Shown: positions 1 to 7,664, counted from the stretch's first letter. The stretch is 34,734 nucleotides of DNA from Candidatus Rokuibacteriota bacterium (GCA_003221635.1 QHSR01000251.1:1-34734); one strand, 5' to 3'. The notes: a model not told the origin generated them from the sequence alone. Made by a program: numbers and translations.

Positions 1-219
1 GACGCGTACTGCGGGTACGCGTACGGCTGCGAGCCCACGACGGTGCCGCCCGACTCCTACTTCGTCATGGGCGACAACCGCGACAACTCTCAGGACAGTC
101 GTTACTGGGGCTTCGTCAAGCGCGACAAGATCAAGGGGAAGGCCTTCCTCATCTACTGGTCGTGGGACGGCGACCGGCACTGGCTTCGCTGGTGGCGATT
201 GGCGAACTACATTTCCTAG
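1..219 (+). CDS. lepB: Signal peptidase I, C-terminal fragment (5' end outside window)
   Basis: The window opens inside a frame that encodes 72 residues and stops at TAG 217-219. It contains the conserved C-terminal signature of type I signal peptidases, [21 protein letters not shown] in outline: a GDNRDNS box followed by DSRYWG. In this family that box lies close to the active site of the membrane-anchored Ser/Lys protease that removes signal peptides from exported proteins. The catalytic Ser and Lys and the membrane anchor lie upstream and cannot be seen. The tail after the box ([12 protein letters not shown]) is also usual for the family. The identification rests on this box alone but is strong. 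The gene is followed by a short repeat array, not by a recognisable terminator. Confidence 0.93.
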   Translation, partial: DAYCGYAYGCEPTTVPPDSYFVMGDNRDNSQDSRYWGFVKRDKIKGKAFLIYWSWDGDRHWLRWWRLANYIS

Positions 220-247
220 CAGCGTGATTATGACGCCTGCCGGCGGT

Positions 248-386
248 TTATTGGAGCGGGGTCCGTGAGGCCGGCGTTGGCCGAGGGTGGCCTGACAAAG
301 GTGCGACCCGGGCCTGTTGTAGCGGGGGCCGTGAGCACGGCTCGGCCGAGGGTGGCCTGAGACAGATGGGACCCGGCTCCGTGACC
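248..386 (-). repeat. Short intergenic repeat array, copy 1 (65-base spacing), upstream of and into hemW
   Basis: Two similar units are spaced 65 bases apart; the shared block CCGAGGGTGGCCTGA starts at 281 and at 346. Read on the minus strand, the array matches the array at 32536-32794 over long stretches, including the GTGCTCACGG...CCCCGCTACAACAG block and CCCGGGTCGCACC. The two arrays are therefore members of one repeat family in opposite orientation. The array fills the gap between lepB and hemW, and the first possible hemW start codons lie inside it. Confidence 0.85.
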
Positions 387-1583
387 GCGGGCGACCCGTT
401 CGGTGCAGCACCGGCAGAGCCTGGGCTCGCGTCGGTGCCGGCGGACAATCCGCCGTCGTCCGACATCTTGGGGCTGTACGTCCATGTGCCGTTCTGCGCG
501 AAGCGGTGCGGCTACTGCAGCTTCAACACCGCGCCCCTCGAGGACGGGGCTATGGCCCGCTATCTCGAGGCGCTCCATCGCGAGATCGACCTGCTGGGCG
601 CGCTCCCGTGGGCGGCGCGGGTGCGCCTGGCGACCGTCTTCATGGGCGGGGGCACGCCCTCGCTCATGGCCGCCGAGGACCTGGCCGCGGCGCTCGACCG
701 GATCCGTGCCCGGTTCGCCGTCGCCGAGGACGCCGAGATCACGGTCGAGTGCAACCCCGAGAGCGTGACGCGCCAGAAGCTCGAAGGCTATCGCGTCGCC
801 GGCGTGAATCGACTGAGCCTCGGTGTCCAGTCGCTCGACGACTCGATCCTCCCGCGGCTCGGCCGCCTCCACGACGCGCGCGGGGCCCGCGCCGCATTCG
901 AGGCGGCGCGGGAGGCGGGGTGCGCCAATCTGAGCGTCGACCTGATGTATGGCCTACCGGGCCTCGACATCGACGGGTGGACGCGGGCTGTCGACGCGGT
1001 GCTCGACTGGCAACCCGACCATCTCTCGGCCTACGGCCTAACCCTCGACGCCGGCAGCCTCTGGGGCGCGGCCGGCATCGACGGCCTGCCGGCGGAGCAG
1101 GAGCAGATCGACCAGTACTGGCGGCTCGCGCGCGCCGCGGCGGCGCACGGCCTGGAGCACTACGAGATCTCCAACTACGCGCGACCGCGCTTCCGCTCGC
1201 GCCACAACCAGATCTACTGGCACGCCGCCGAGTATCTGGCCGCCGGGCCGGGCGCCTGCGGATTCGTGGGGTCGGCGCGCTACGCGAACGTGAGGGCGAC
1301 CCCGCGGTATTGCCAGACGCTGGCGGACGGCGTCCTCCCCGTCGCCTCCGCGGAGCAGCTCTCGTCGCGGCAGCGCCTGGGCGAGCGACTGATCCTCGGT
1401 CTCCGCACCGCCGACGGCGTCCCCGCCACGTGGCTCGAGGCGCGGCTCGACGGCGCCCCTGACCTCCGCCGGCGGATCGAGACGTGGCGCGCGCAGGCGC
1501 TGCTGGTCGACGCCGGCGACCGCGTTCGTCTCACCGAGGCGGGGTTCCTCCTCTCCGACGCGCTCTTCGTCGAATTGCTATAA
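366..1583 (+). CDS. hemW: HemW-like radical SAM protein (heme chaperone, formerly coproporphyrinogen III oxidase-like)
   Basis: This 405-residue protein has the radical SAM cluster motif CAKRCGYCSF (C44, C48, C51, then F53), a GGGTPS motif at 94-99 for SAM binding, and HNQIYW at 280-285. Phe after the third Cys and the HNxxYW motif are features that separate HemW from true oxygen-independent coproporphyrinogen oxidase HemN. HemW proteins bind heme and help load it into target proteins. The conserved part begins only around residue 35 (LGLYVHVPFC). The start at ATG 366 lies in a repeat array, and GTG 381 or GTG 435 in the same frame are equally possible; 435 best fits the usual family length. 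The next gene, hrcA, follows after 8 bases. Confidence 0.9.
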   Translation: MGPGSVTAGDPFGAAPAEPGLASVPADNPPSSDILGLYVHVPFCAKRCGYCSFNTAPLEDGAMARYLEALHREIDLLGALPWAARVRLATVFMGGGTPSLMAAEDLAAALDRIRARFAVAEDAEITVECNPESVTRQKLEGYRVAGVNRLSLGVQSLDDSILPRLGRLHDARGARAAFEAAREAGCANLSVDLMYGLPGLDIDGWTRAVDAVLDWQPDHLSAYGLTLDAGSLWGAAGIDGLPAEQEQIDQYWRLARAAAAHGLEHYEISNYARPRFRSRHNQIYWHAAEYLAAGPGACGFVGSARYANVRATPRYCQTLADGVLPVASAEQLSSRQRLGERLILGLRTADGVPATWLEARLDGAPDLRRRIETWRAQALLVDAGDRVRLTEAGFLLSDALFVELL

Positions 1584-1584
1584 T
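1576..1584 (+). promoter_or_regulatory. Extended -10 promoter for hrcA (TGCTATAAT), probably leaderless
   Basis: TGCTATAAT is a perfect extended -10 element overlapping the hemW stop codon. It ends 7 bases before the hrcA ATG at 1592, so transcription would begin at or one base before the start codon. No good -35 hexamer is visible, which is usual for extended -10 promoters. The same nine bases recur upstream of grpE. Confidence 0.6.
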
Positions 1585-1591
1585 TCCGGGC

Positions 1592-2617
1592 ATGGATGCC
1601 CGGCATCGAGACGTACTGGTTGCGGTCATCCGTGAGTACATCGACTCGACTGAGCCGATCGGCTCCCGTGTTCTGGTTCGGCGCCACTTCCCGAGCCTCT
1701 CGGCGGCCACGCTCCGCAACGTGATGGCCGACCTCGAGGAGATGGGGTACCTGGTCCAGCCCCACACGAGCGCCGGCCGCGTCCCGACGGACAAGGCCTA
1801 CCGCTTTTACGTGGAGTCCTTTCCACCGCCGCAGAGCCCCAAGGCCGCGGTGTCGGGCGAGGGTCTGCCGACACGCCGTCCGGGGATCGACGGATTCATG
1901 GAGCGGACGTCGTCGCATCTGTCGAGCGCCACGAAGCTCACCGGCCTCCTGCTCGCACCACCGCTCAAGCAGACGACCCTGGCGCGGGTCGACCTCATCC
2001 CGCTCGAGGACGATCGCGCGCTTGCCGTTCTCGTGACCGACGCGGGCTGGGTCACCGCGCGCGCGGTGACGCTCGACCCGCCGCTCGCCGCCGACGAGGT
2101 GCGCGCCGTGGGGCGCGAGCTGAACCGCCGGTACGGCGGCCACACCGTCCAGGACGTCCTCGACATGGAGACGGCGCCCAGCGATCCCCTCGATGCTCTC
2201 CACACGCGGACGCGCGACGTCATCGAGCAGATTGTCGCGCTGCTGCGGGGCCGCACGCTGTACGTCAGCGGCGCGATCAACATGCTCGACCATCCGGAGT
2301 TCTGGAACATCGACACGACGCGCGAGCTGCTCCGGACCTTCGAGCAGAAGGAGCGCCTCGCGGATCTGATGACGGCGCTCGCCGGCGGCGAGGGGTTGAG
2401 CGTGACGATCGGCGAAGAAAATCCGGTGGCCGAGATGCGCGAGTGCACGCTGATCACCTCGACCTATACCTACCGCGACCAGGTCATCGGCATCCTCGGC
2501 GTCGTCGGGCCGCGGCGACTGCCGTATCCGGAGGTCATCTCGATCGTCAACGAGACCGCGCGCCACGTCACCGACGCTCTCTCCCGCGTCCGCCAGGATC
2601 TTTATTTGCCGTCGTAG
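1592..2617 (+). CDS. hrcA: Heat-inducible transcription repressor HrcA
   Basis: The protein of 341 residues matches the usual HrcA length. The N-terminal winged helix is recognisable from YIDSTEPIGSRVL, SAATLRNVMADLEEMGYL and SAGRVPTDKAYRFYV, all typical of HrcA. The C-terminal part has the GAF-like core and the ending YPEVISIVNETARHVTDAL. ATG 1592 is chosen because the conserved sequence starts there and a TATAAT box stands just upstream. HrcA represses heat-shock operons by binding CIRCE operators, and grpE and dnaJ lie directly downstream. I found no CIRCE-like inverted repeat (TTAGCACTC-N9-GAGTGCTAA) here, so its local operator is unclear. The gene is followed by a large palindrome. Confidence 0.95.
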   Translation: MDARHRDVLVAVIREYIDSTEPIGSRVLVRRHFPSLSAATLRNVMADLEEMGYLVQPHTSAGRVPTDKAYRFYVESFPPPQSPKAAVSGEGLPTRRPGIDGFMERTSSHLSSATKLTGLLLAPPLKQTTLARVDLIPLEDDRALAVLVTDAGWVTARAVTLDPPLAADEVRAVGRELNRRYGGHTVQDVLDMETAPSDPLDALHTRTRDVIEQIVALLRGRTLYVSGAINMLDHPEFWNIDTTRELLRTFEQKERLADLMTALAGGEGLSVTIGEENPVAEMRECTLITSTYTYRDQVIGILGVVGPRRLPYPEVISIVNETARHVTDALSRVRQDLYLPS

Positions 2618-2626
2618 CGGTTGAGT

Positions 2627-2787
2627 CGGAGGGCGAGCGGGGCCGGGGAGAGTGGGGCGGGTGCCTCCCGGGATCCGACTGCTGAGATCCGGATCCGATA
2701 GATCCTAGGCTCTGCGCGACTGCAACGCTGACTACACGGATCCCGGAAGGCACCCGCCCCACTCTCCCCGGCCCCGCTCACCCTCCG
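2627..2787. repeat. Long inverted repeat between hrcA and grpE (51-base arms, 59-base loop)
   Basis: The arm 2627-2677 is the reverse complement of 2737-2787 at 49 of 51 positions. The arms start CGGAGGG(C/T)GAGCGGGG and run into GGATCCG. The central 59 bases contain further GATCCG repeats. The element fills most of the 205-base gap between hrcA and grpE. It could act as a strong hairpin that ends or slows hrcA transcription, or be a small non-autonomous mobile element. The grpE promoter begins 18 bases beyond the right arm, so the element leaves it intact. Both arm mismatches would be G-U pairs in a minus-strand transcript and A-C mismatches in a plus-strand one. Confidence 0.9.
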
Positions 2788-2804
2788 GCACCGCGCTACG
2801 ACGC

Positions 2805-2813
2805 TGCTATAAT
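2805..2813 (+). promoter_or_regulatory. Extended -10 promoter for grpE (TGCTATAAT)
   Basis: TGCTATAATTC is identical to the element before hrcA. It ends 9 bases before the grpE ATG at 2823, implying a leader of at most a few bases. There is no clear -35 hexamer. It gives grpE-dnaJ a start separate from hrcA, downstream of the large inverted repeat. Confidence 0.6.
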
Positions 2814-2822
2814 TCATACGTT

Positions 2823-3359
2823 ATGGATGAGTCAGACGTGCGTGACACGGCGGCGCCCGAGCCGGTCTCCTCGGCCGAGGGAGCTTCAAAGGCCGAGACC
2901 GCCGAGGAGTTGAGGCGGCAGGTCGAGGAGAAGCAGGATCGGCTCCTTCGCGCGCTCGCCGAAGTCGAGAACGTCAAGCGGCGGACCCAGCGGGAACGCG
3001 AAGAGTATGTCCGCTACGCGAACGAGTCATTGCTCCGCGACCTCGTCCCCGTGCTCGACAACCTGGACCGGGCCCTCGAGGCGGCGCGGGCGATCGGCGA
3101 GGCCTCCAGCGTCGTCGGGGGCGTCGAGCTGATTCAGCGCGAGCTCATCAAGGTGCTGGAGCGCGCGGGCGTCACACGCTATTCCGCCCTCGGTCAACCC
3201 TTCGATCCGACCCGGCACGAGGCGATCGCCCGCGTGGTGAGCGTGGACGCCAAGCCGGGCACCGTCGTCGGCGAGACGTTGCCCGGCTACCAGCTGCACA
3301 ACCGAGTGTTGCGCGCCGCGCTCGTGTCCGTCGCCGCCGCGCCGGACGAGGACGCCTGA
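2823..3359 (+). CDS. grpE: Nucleotide exchange factor GrpE
   Basis: GrpE promotes ADP release from DnaK. The 178-residue protein has the usual order: an acidic, poorly conserved N-terminus, a long charged helix (about 30-75), the motif [15 protein letters not shown], and a C-terminal beta domain ending in the family signature [19 protein letters not shown]. Length and architecture are normal. ATG 2823 starts just after an extended -10 box. dnaJ follows 5 bases later, so the two are co-transcribed. In most genomes dnaK lies between them; here it does not. Confidence 0.95.
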   Translation: MDESDVRDTAAPEPVSSAEGASKAETAEELRRQVEEKQDRLLRALAEVENVKRRTQREREEYVRYANESLLRDLVPVLDNLDRALEAARAIGEASSVVGGVELIQRELIKVLERAGVTRYSALGQPFDPTRHEAIARVVSVDAKPGTVVGETLPGYQLHNRVLRAALVSVAAAPDEDA

Positions 3360-3364
3360 GTCCG

Positions 3365-4459
3365 GTGCCACGCGACTACTACGAGGTCCTCGGCGTTGCG
3401 CGCAACGCCGGCGACGCCGAGATCAAGAAGGCTTACCGTCAGCTCGCGATGCAGCTCCATCCCGATCGCAACCGGGACGACAAGGATGCCGAGGAGCGGT
3501 TCAAGGAAGTGAACGAGGCGTACGCCGTGCTGTCCGATCCCGACAAGCGCGCCCACTTCGACCGGTTCGGGACCGCCGGACCTGGGGTCGGCCCCGGCTT
3601 CGGCGACACGGGCTTCGGCACCCTCTTCGAGGACATCTTCGAGAATTTCTTCTCCGGGGGCGGGCGCGGGCGCGGTGCGCGCGGCGCGCGCGGTGAGGAC
3701 CTCCAGTACGAGCTGAAGATCACGCTGGAGGACGCGGCGGCCGGTCTCGAGACGAAGATCCAGATCCCGCGCCTCGAGCGCTGCGAGGCCTGCGCGGGGG
3801 CGGGCGTCGAGCCGGGGAGTCGTCTGGAGACGTGTGACATGTGCCGGGGCGCCGGCGAGGTGCGGCGGAGTCACGGCTTTCTGACCGTGGCCCAGACCTG
3901 CCCCAAGTGTCAGGGCGCCGGCCAGCTCAACCGCGCTCCCTGCCGGGAGTGCCGCGGCCAGGGCCGGCGTCGGGCCGAGCACGTGCTGAGCGTCAAGATC
4001 CCGGCCGGGATCGACGACGGGATGCAGCTTCGCATCAGCGGCGAGGGCTCGAGCGGGATCAACGGGGGACCGCCGGGCGACCTCTACGTGCTCGTACGCA
4101 TCCGCGAGCACGACCTGTTCACCCGCCAGGGGGCCGATCTCCACTGCGATCTGCCCGTCTCGTTCGCCCACCTGGCCCTCGGTCACGAAGTCGAGGTGCC
4201 CGTCCTCGGTGGCGCGACCCGGCTGAAGATCCCCTCCGGCACGCAGCCCAACGACGTGCTGCGGATCCGCGGCAAGGGCATGCCGCACCTGCGCCAGCGC
4301 GGACACGGCGACACCTGCTACCGCGTCGTGCTGGAAGTCCCGCAGAAGCTCAATGCGCGACAGCGGGAGGCGCTCGCGGCGTTCGAGGCCGCCTCGAAGG
4401 AAGAGCGGGGGCCGCTGGCGTCGGCGTTCTTCGAGCGGATGAAGAAGCTCCTCGGCTAA
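3365..4459 (+). CDS. dnaJ: Chaperone protein DnaJ
   Basis: This is a type I (class A) DnaJ of 364 residues that delivers substrates to DnaK and stimulates its ATPase. The J domain spans residues 2-66 with HPD at 32-34, followed by a Gly/Phe-rich stretch (about 70-115, with a [11 protein letters not shown] run). A zinc domain with four CxxCxGxG-type repeats ([32 protein letters not shown]) comes next, then the C-terminal substrate-binding domains. The start is GTG 3365, five bases after grpE; the J domain begins at residue 4, so no other start is needed. No dnaK is present in the window, so the partner must be encoded elsewhere. Confidence 0.95.
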   Translation: MPRDYYEVLGVARNAGDAEIKKAYRQLAMQLHPDRNRDDKDAEERFKEVNEAYAVLSDPDKRAHFDRFGTAGPGVGPGFGDTGFGTLFEDIFENFFSGGGRGRGARGARGEDLQYELKITLEDAAAGLETKIQIPRLERCEACAGAGVEPGSRLETCDMCRGAGEVRRSHGFLTVAQTCPKCQGAGQLNRAPCRECRGQGRRRAEHVLSVKIPAGIDDGMQLRISGEGSSGINGGPPGDLYVLVRIREHDLFTRQGADLHCDLPVSFAHLALGHEVEVPVLGGATRLKIPSGTQPNDVLRIRGKGMPHLRQRGHGDTCYRVVLEVPQKLNARQREALAAFEAASKEERGPLASAFFERMKKLLG

Positions 4460-4463
4460 ACCG

Positions 4464-5357
4464 ATGTCCTCCTCCCGCTTCTGGGAGCTCACCGTGGCCG
4501 TGCCCACCGACCTCTCCGAGGGACTGACCAATCTCGCGTGGGAGCTCGGCGCGCTCGGCGTGGTCGAAGAGGAACGGCCCGGCCGGGGCCCCCGACTCCG
4601 CGCCTTTTTCCCCGAGACAGCGGCCGCGAGCGCGCTCGAAGCGAGCGTCCGGCAGTACCTGGACGGGCTGCGCGAGCTCGGCTTCGAGCCCGCCACCGAG
4701 TTGAGCGTCGTCCCGCTCGCCGACGAGAACTGGGCGGACGCCTGGCGCGCCCATTTCACCCCACGGTCGGTCGGCCGGCGGCTGTTGATCACCCCGCCGT
4801 GGGACACGCCCGCCGCGGATGGCCGGATCGTGATCACGATCGAGCCCGGGCGCGCGTTCGGGACGGGTCACCACGGAACCACGGCCGGGTGCCTGGAGGC
4901 GCTCGAGGGCGTGATCGACCGCGACGGCCCGCGCCGCATGGTCGACCTCGGCACCGGGTCGGGCATCCTCGCGATCGCGGCCGCGCGGCTGGGCGTTCCC
5001 GCGGTCCTCGCGGTGGACGACGACCCGGACGCCGTCGCTTCCGCGGTGGCGAACGCTGCCCGCAACCACGTCTCCGACCGCGTACGGTGCGTGCTCGCCG
5101 ACGCGGGGAGGCTCGAGGAGACCCACGCGCCTCTGGTCGTCGCCAATCTGCTCTCGGCGGCCCATCGACGGTTCGCGCCGCAGTACGGGCGCTTTCTGCT
5201 GCCGGGCGGGACGCTGCTGCTCGGCGGCATCCTCGACGGTGAGGCGGCCGAGGTCGGGTCGGCCCTCGGCAGCCACGGGTTCGTTCCGCGCCAGTCCCTC
5301 TCCGTGGAGGGCTGGACCACGCTCGAGCTCCGTGCGCCGCTTCACGATCACGCCTGA
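4464..5357 (+). CDS. prmA: Ribosomal protein L11 methyltransferase
   Basis: PrmA trimethylates ribosomal protein L11 using S-adenosylmethionine. The 297-residue protein has the N-terminal L11-recognition domain (residues 1-100, with DENWADAW at 87-94), the linker IEPGRAFGTGHHGTT (126-140) and the class I methyltransferase motif DLGTGSGILAIAA at 161-173. A VVANLLS motif replaces the more common N-(I/L)-L variant near the catalytic site. It starts 4 bases after dnaJ and overlaps rsmE by 26 bases. The dnaJ-prmA-rsmE order is frequent in bacteria and supports all three calls. Confidence 0.94.
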   Translation: MSSSRFWELTVAVPTDLSEGLTNLAWELGALGVVEEERPGRGPRLRAFFPETAAASALEASVRQYLDGLRELGFEPATELSVVPLADENWADAWRAHFTPRSVGRRLLITPPWDTPAADGRIVITIEPGRAFGTGHHGTTAGCLEALEGVIDRDGPRRMVDLGTGSGILAIAAARLGVPAVLAVDDDPDAVASAVANAARNHVSDRVRCVLADAGRLEETHAPLVVANLLSAAHRRFAPQYGRFLLPGGTLLLGGILDGEAAEVGSALGSHGFVPRQSLSVEGWTTLELRAPLHDHA

Positions 5358-6120
5358 GCGGATCGCTGGCGGGCGCGTCGTCTTCGACCGCAACGAGTCG
5401 CACCATCTCACGCGTGTCCTCCGCCTCCGGTCCGGCGACACGGTGCTCGCCGCCGACGGCGCCGGTCGCGAATACACGGTACGCCTCGAGCGGGTCGGCG
5501 AGCGGGCGACGGGCACCGTGCTCGCAGTCGCCACGCGCGAGACCGAGTCGCCGGTCCAGATCACGCTCGTGCAGTCCGTTCCCAAGGGCGACAAGATGGA
5601 GTCGATCGTGCGCGCGTCCACCGAGCTGGGCGTGGCACACGTCGTCCCGGTCCTGACGGCGCGCACCGTGGTCACTCTCGAGCCCGGCCGCTGGCGCGAT
5701 CGTGCTCGGCGCTGGCAGCGCGTGGCGACCGAGGCGGCGAAGCAGTGTGGCCGTGGCGTGGTCCCGACGGTTGACACGCCCCGACCGCTCGCCGACGTCC
5801 TCGCGCTCGACGAGCCCGCCGACCTGCGGCTCTGCCTCTGGGAGCGCGCCGTGACCGTCGAGGGACCGGTTGTGGGCCCAGCGCGCTTGCCCGGCACGAC
5901 ACTTACCGCGAGCTTGCCCCCTACCCTCGCCCCCGGCGCGCGCGTTCTTCTGCTGGTCGGACCCGAGGGCGGGCTGAGCCAGGAGGAGGTCGAGGGCGCG
6001 CAGGCGCGCGGCTGGACCATCGTCGGCGTCGGGCCGCGCATCCTGAGGACCGAGACGGCCGGACCCGCGATCATCGCCGTGCTGCAGGCGAGATTCGGCG
6101 ATCTGGGCGGCGGCGGATGA
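5332..6120 (+). CDS. rsmE: 16S rRNA (uracil-1498-N3)-methyltransferase RsmE
   Basis: RsmE methylates U1498 of 16S rRNA. With the GTG start at 5332 the protein has 262 residues and begins RRFTITPERI, which fits the N-terminal PUA-like domain. The C-terminal SPOUT knot is clear: QSVPKGDKMESIVRASTELGV, then LLVGPEGGLSQEEV, then GPRILRTETAGPAI. GTG 5332 lies inside the end of prmA, giving a 26-base overlap. A proline-rich segment just before the knot (GPARLPGTTLTASLPPTLAPG) looks somewhat longer than in typical RsmE proteins. The stop overlaps the archease start as ATGA. Confidence 0.92.
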   Translation: MRRFTITPERIAGGRVVFDRNESHHLTRVLRLRSGDTVLAADGAGREYTVRLERVGERATGTVLAVATRETESPVQITLVQSVPKGDKMESIVRASTELGVAHVVPVLTARTVVTLEPGRWRDRARRWQRVATEAAKQCGRGVVPTVDTPRPLADVLALDEPADLRLCLWERAVTVEGPVVGPARLPGTTLTASLPPTLAPGARVLLLVGPEGGLSQEEVEGAQARGWTIVGVGPRILRTETAGPAIIAVLQARFGDLGGGG

Positions 6121-6545
6121 GCGCGCGAGATGCCGGCTGGGAGCACTTCGAGACCGAGGCGGACGTGGGCGTTCGAGCGTGGGGCTCGACGCGCGCCGAA
6201 GCCTTCGCCCAGGCGGCGCTCGGCGTGTTCTCGCTGATCGTGAAGCCCGACGAGGTCTCCGAGCGCGAGCATCGTGAGGTCCGGGCGCAGGGTGATTCCC
6301 CGGAGCGGCTGTTCGCCAACTGGATCAACGAGTGCCTCTACGTGCACGAGATCGAGGGGTTCGTGGTCCACCGCGTGGAGGTTGACACGTGTACCGCGAC
6401 GCTCGTCCACGCGACGCTCCACGGCGAGGAGCTGGACGCCGGGCGCCATCGGCTCGGTACGATCGTGAAGGCCGCGACCATGCATCGTCTGGACGTGGCC
6501 GAGCGGGATGGCCGGCATGAGGTCAGCGTCATCGTCGACGTGTGA
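6117..6545 (+). CDS. Archease family protein
   Basis: The 142-residue protein matches the archease family across its length: EADVGVRAWGST near the N-terminus, a central LFANWINECLYVHEIEG segment, and a C-terminal VKAATMHRLDVAERDG followed by VSVIVDV. Archease is a small protein that activates the RNA ligase RtcB during tRNA splicing or RNA repair, mainly by speeding guanylation and turnover of the ligase. Here it is fused by ATGA overlap to rsmE, an rRNA modification gene; no rtcB is in the window. The gene ends the hemW-archease run, and a 146-base gap separates it from lpxC. Confidence 0.88.
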   Translation: MSARDAGWEHFETEADVGVRAWGSTRAEAFAQAALGVFSLIVKPDEVSEREHREVRAQGDSPERLFANWINECLYVHEIEGFVVHRVEVDTCTATLVHATLHGEELDAGRHRLGTIVKAATMHRLDVAERDGRHEVSVIVDV

Positions 6546-6658
6546 TGTCTCGCATCAGAGACACGCAGGGCGTCAGGCCGTATCATCGGCGCCACCCGCT
6601 CCCTCTGGACCCTAATACGACGCCATAAGAATCAGATAGTTCCAGACAGTCGTATGAC

Positions 6659-6674
6659 TGGCACTCGCGTTGCT
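6659..6674 (+). promoter_or_regulatory. Sigma-54 (-24/-12) promoter for lpxC
   Basis: TGGCACTCGCGTTGCT matches the sigma-54 consensus TGGCAC-N5-TTGCW at every fixed position, with the GG and GC pairs at the required spacing. The expected start of transcription is near 6685, a few bases before the lpxC ATG at 6692. The remaining sequence of the gap 6546-6691 holds a 6-base-pair hairpin right after archease and nothing else I can name. A sigma-54 activator (the NtrX-like protein) is encoded 4 kb downstream. Confidence 0.7.
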
Positions 6675-6691
6675 ACTTTCCGGAACGGTCC

Positions 6692-7603
6692 ATGCGCCAA
6701 CACACAATTCGCAAGGCGGTTGGCATCGAAGGTGTTGGCCTCCACTCGGGCAAGGTCGCCCGTGTCACCCTCTCTCCCGCGCCCGCGGATGCCGGCATCG
6801 CGTTCAGAGTCCGTTCGACCGGCGAGCGCATCCCGGCGAGGGCCGAGAGCGTCGTCAATGCGCACTACGCGACCACAGTGGGGGTGAACGGCACGAGGAT
6901 CCAGACGGTCGAGCATCTGATGGCGGCCGTGTCGGGGCTCGGCATCGACAATCTCGACATCGAGGTGGACGGGCCCGAGATTCCCGCGCTCGACGGCAGC
7001 GCGAAGCCCTTCGTGGCGTTGCTGGCGCTCGCCGGCCGCGTCCAGCAGTCCGCGCGGATTCGGCCGTTGACGCTTCCGTGCGCGCTCCGGGTGGGAAGCA
7101 GCGGCCGATGGATGCAGATCATCCCGTCGGAGACCTTCCGCATCACCTACACGCTGGACAACGACCACCCGGCGATCGGGACGCAAGTTCTCACGTGGAC
7201 GCCCAGCGAGCGGTCGTTTGTGGAGGAGTTCGCGCCGGCGCGGACGTACGGCTTCCTCAAGGACCTGGGACTCATGCGGAAGAACGGTCTGGCGCGCGGC
7301 GGCTCGCTCGACAACGCGATCGTGCTCGGCAATCGCGGAGCGCTGAACGGTCTGCGATACCCGGACGAGTTCGTTCGGCACAAGATGCTGGACCTGATCG
7401 GGGACCTCGCCCTCCTGGGCCGGCCGATCCGGGCGCACGTCATCGCCCGCAACGGCGGTCACGCCCTCAACATCGAGCTCGTGCTCGCGGTCCAGCGGGC
7501 CGTCGGACTCGAGCGCCTGGTCGCGGTCGAGGTCCCCGCGACCTCCGTGGACGGCGCCCGGCGCGAGGGTTTCGTGCCGGCTCCCGGCTTCGCCGCGATC
7601 TAG
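6692..7603 (+). CDS. lpxC: UDP-3-O-acyl-N-acetylglucosamine deacetylase LpxC
   Basis: LpxC performs the committed, zinc-dependent step of lipid A synthesis, so this organism very likely builds a lipopolysaccharide outer membrane. The 303-residue protein carries all metal and catalytic residues expected: E74 and H75 in TVEHLMAA, H230 and D234 in RHKMLDLIGD, and H257 in HVIARNGGHALN. The N-terminal KAVGIEGVGLHSG is the family signature. ATG 6692 is used because the conserved region begins at once. It lies just behind a sigma-54 promoter match, which is unusual for this gene; in E. coli LpxC is controlled mainly by proteolysis. Confidence 0.95.
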   Translation: MRQHTIRKAVGIEGVGLHSGKVARVTLSPAPADAGIAFRVRSTGERIPARAESVVNAHYATTVGVNGTRIQTVEHLMAAVSGLGIDNLDIEVDGPEIPALDGSAKPFVALLALAGRVQQSARIRPLTLPCALRVGSSGRWMQIIPSETFRITYTLDNDHPAIGTQVLTWTPSERSFVEEFAPARTYGFLKDLGLMRKNGLARGGSLDNAIVLGNRGALNGLRYPDEFVRHKMLDLIGDLALLGRPIRAHVIARNGGHALNIELVLAVQRAVGLERLVAVEVPATSVDGARREGFVPAPGFAAI

Positions 7604-7644
7604 CCGCCGCTCCGGCCCCCGCAGCCCGCCGCTGTATCCCGCTA

Positions 7645-7650
7645 TATAAT
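7645..7650 (+). promoter_or_regulatory. Candidate -10 box (TATAAT) upstream of the DUF4390 gene
   Basis: A perfect TATAAT stands in the 61-base gap after lpxC and ends 14 bases before the ATG at 7665, giving a leader of about 8 bases. I see no convincing -35 hexamer, so this rests on the -10 box and position only. Confidence 0.4.
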
Positions 7651-7664
7651 GGGCCGTTCGCCGT

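Noticed and set aside
2618..2822. CIRCE operator for HrcA in the hrcA-grpE gap
   Set aside because: The inverted repeat there does not resemble TTAGCACTC-N9-GAGTGCTAA in sequence or size.
5860..5940. Repeat insertion inside rsmE (CCCTACCCTCGCCCCC, similar to the ntrY-ntrX element)
   Set aside because: Only a few bases match and there is no inverted partner or duplication, so chance similarity in GC-rich sequence is more likely.
6546..6563. Hairpin TGTCTC-GCATCA-GAGACA just after archease as a terminator
   Set aside because: Only six base pairs and no T-run follows, so it is too weak to call an intrinsic terminator.
6641..6660. Activator-binding palindrome around CAGTCGTATGACTG upstream of lpxC
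   Set aside because: The arms are only five bases and overlap the -24 element, where an enhancer-binding protein would not normally sit.
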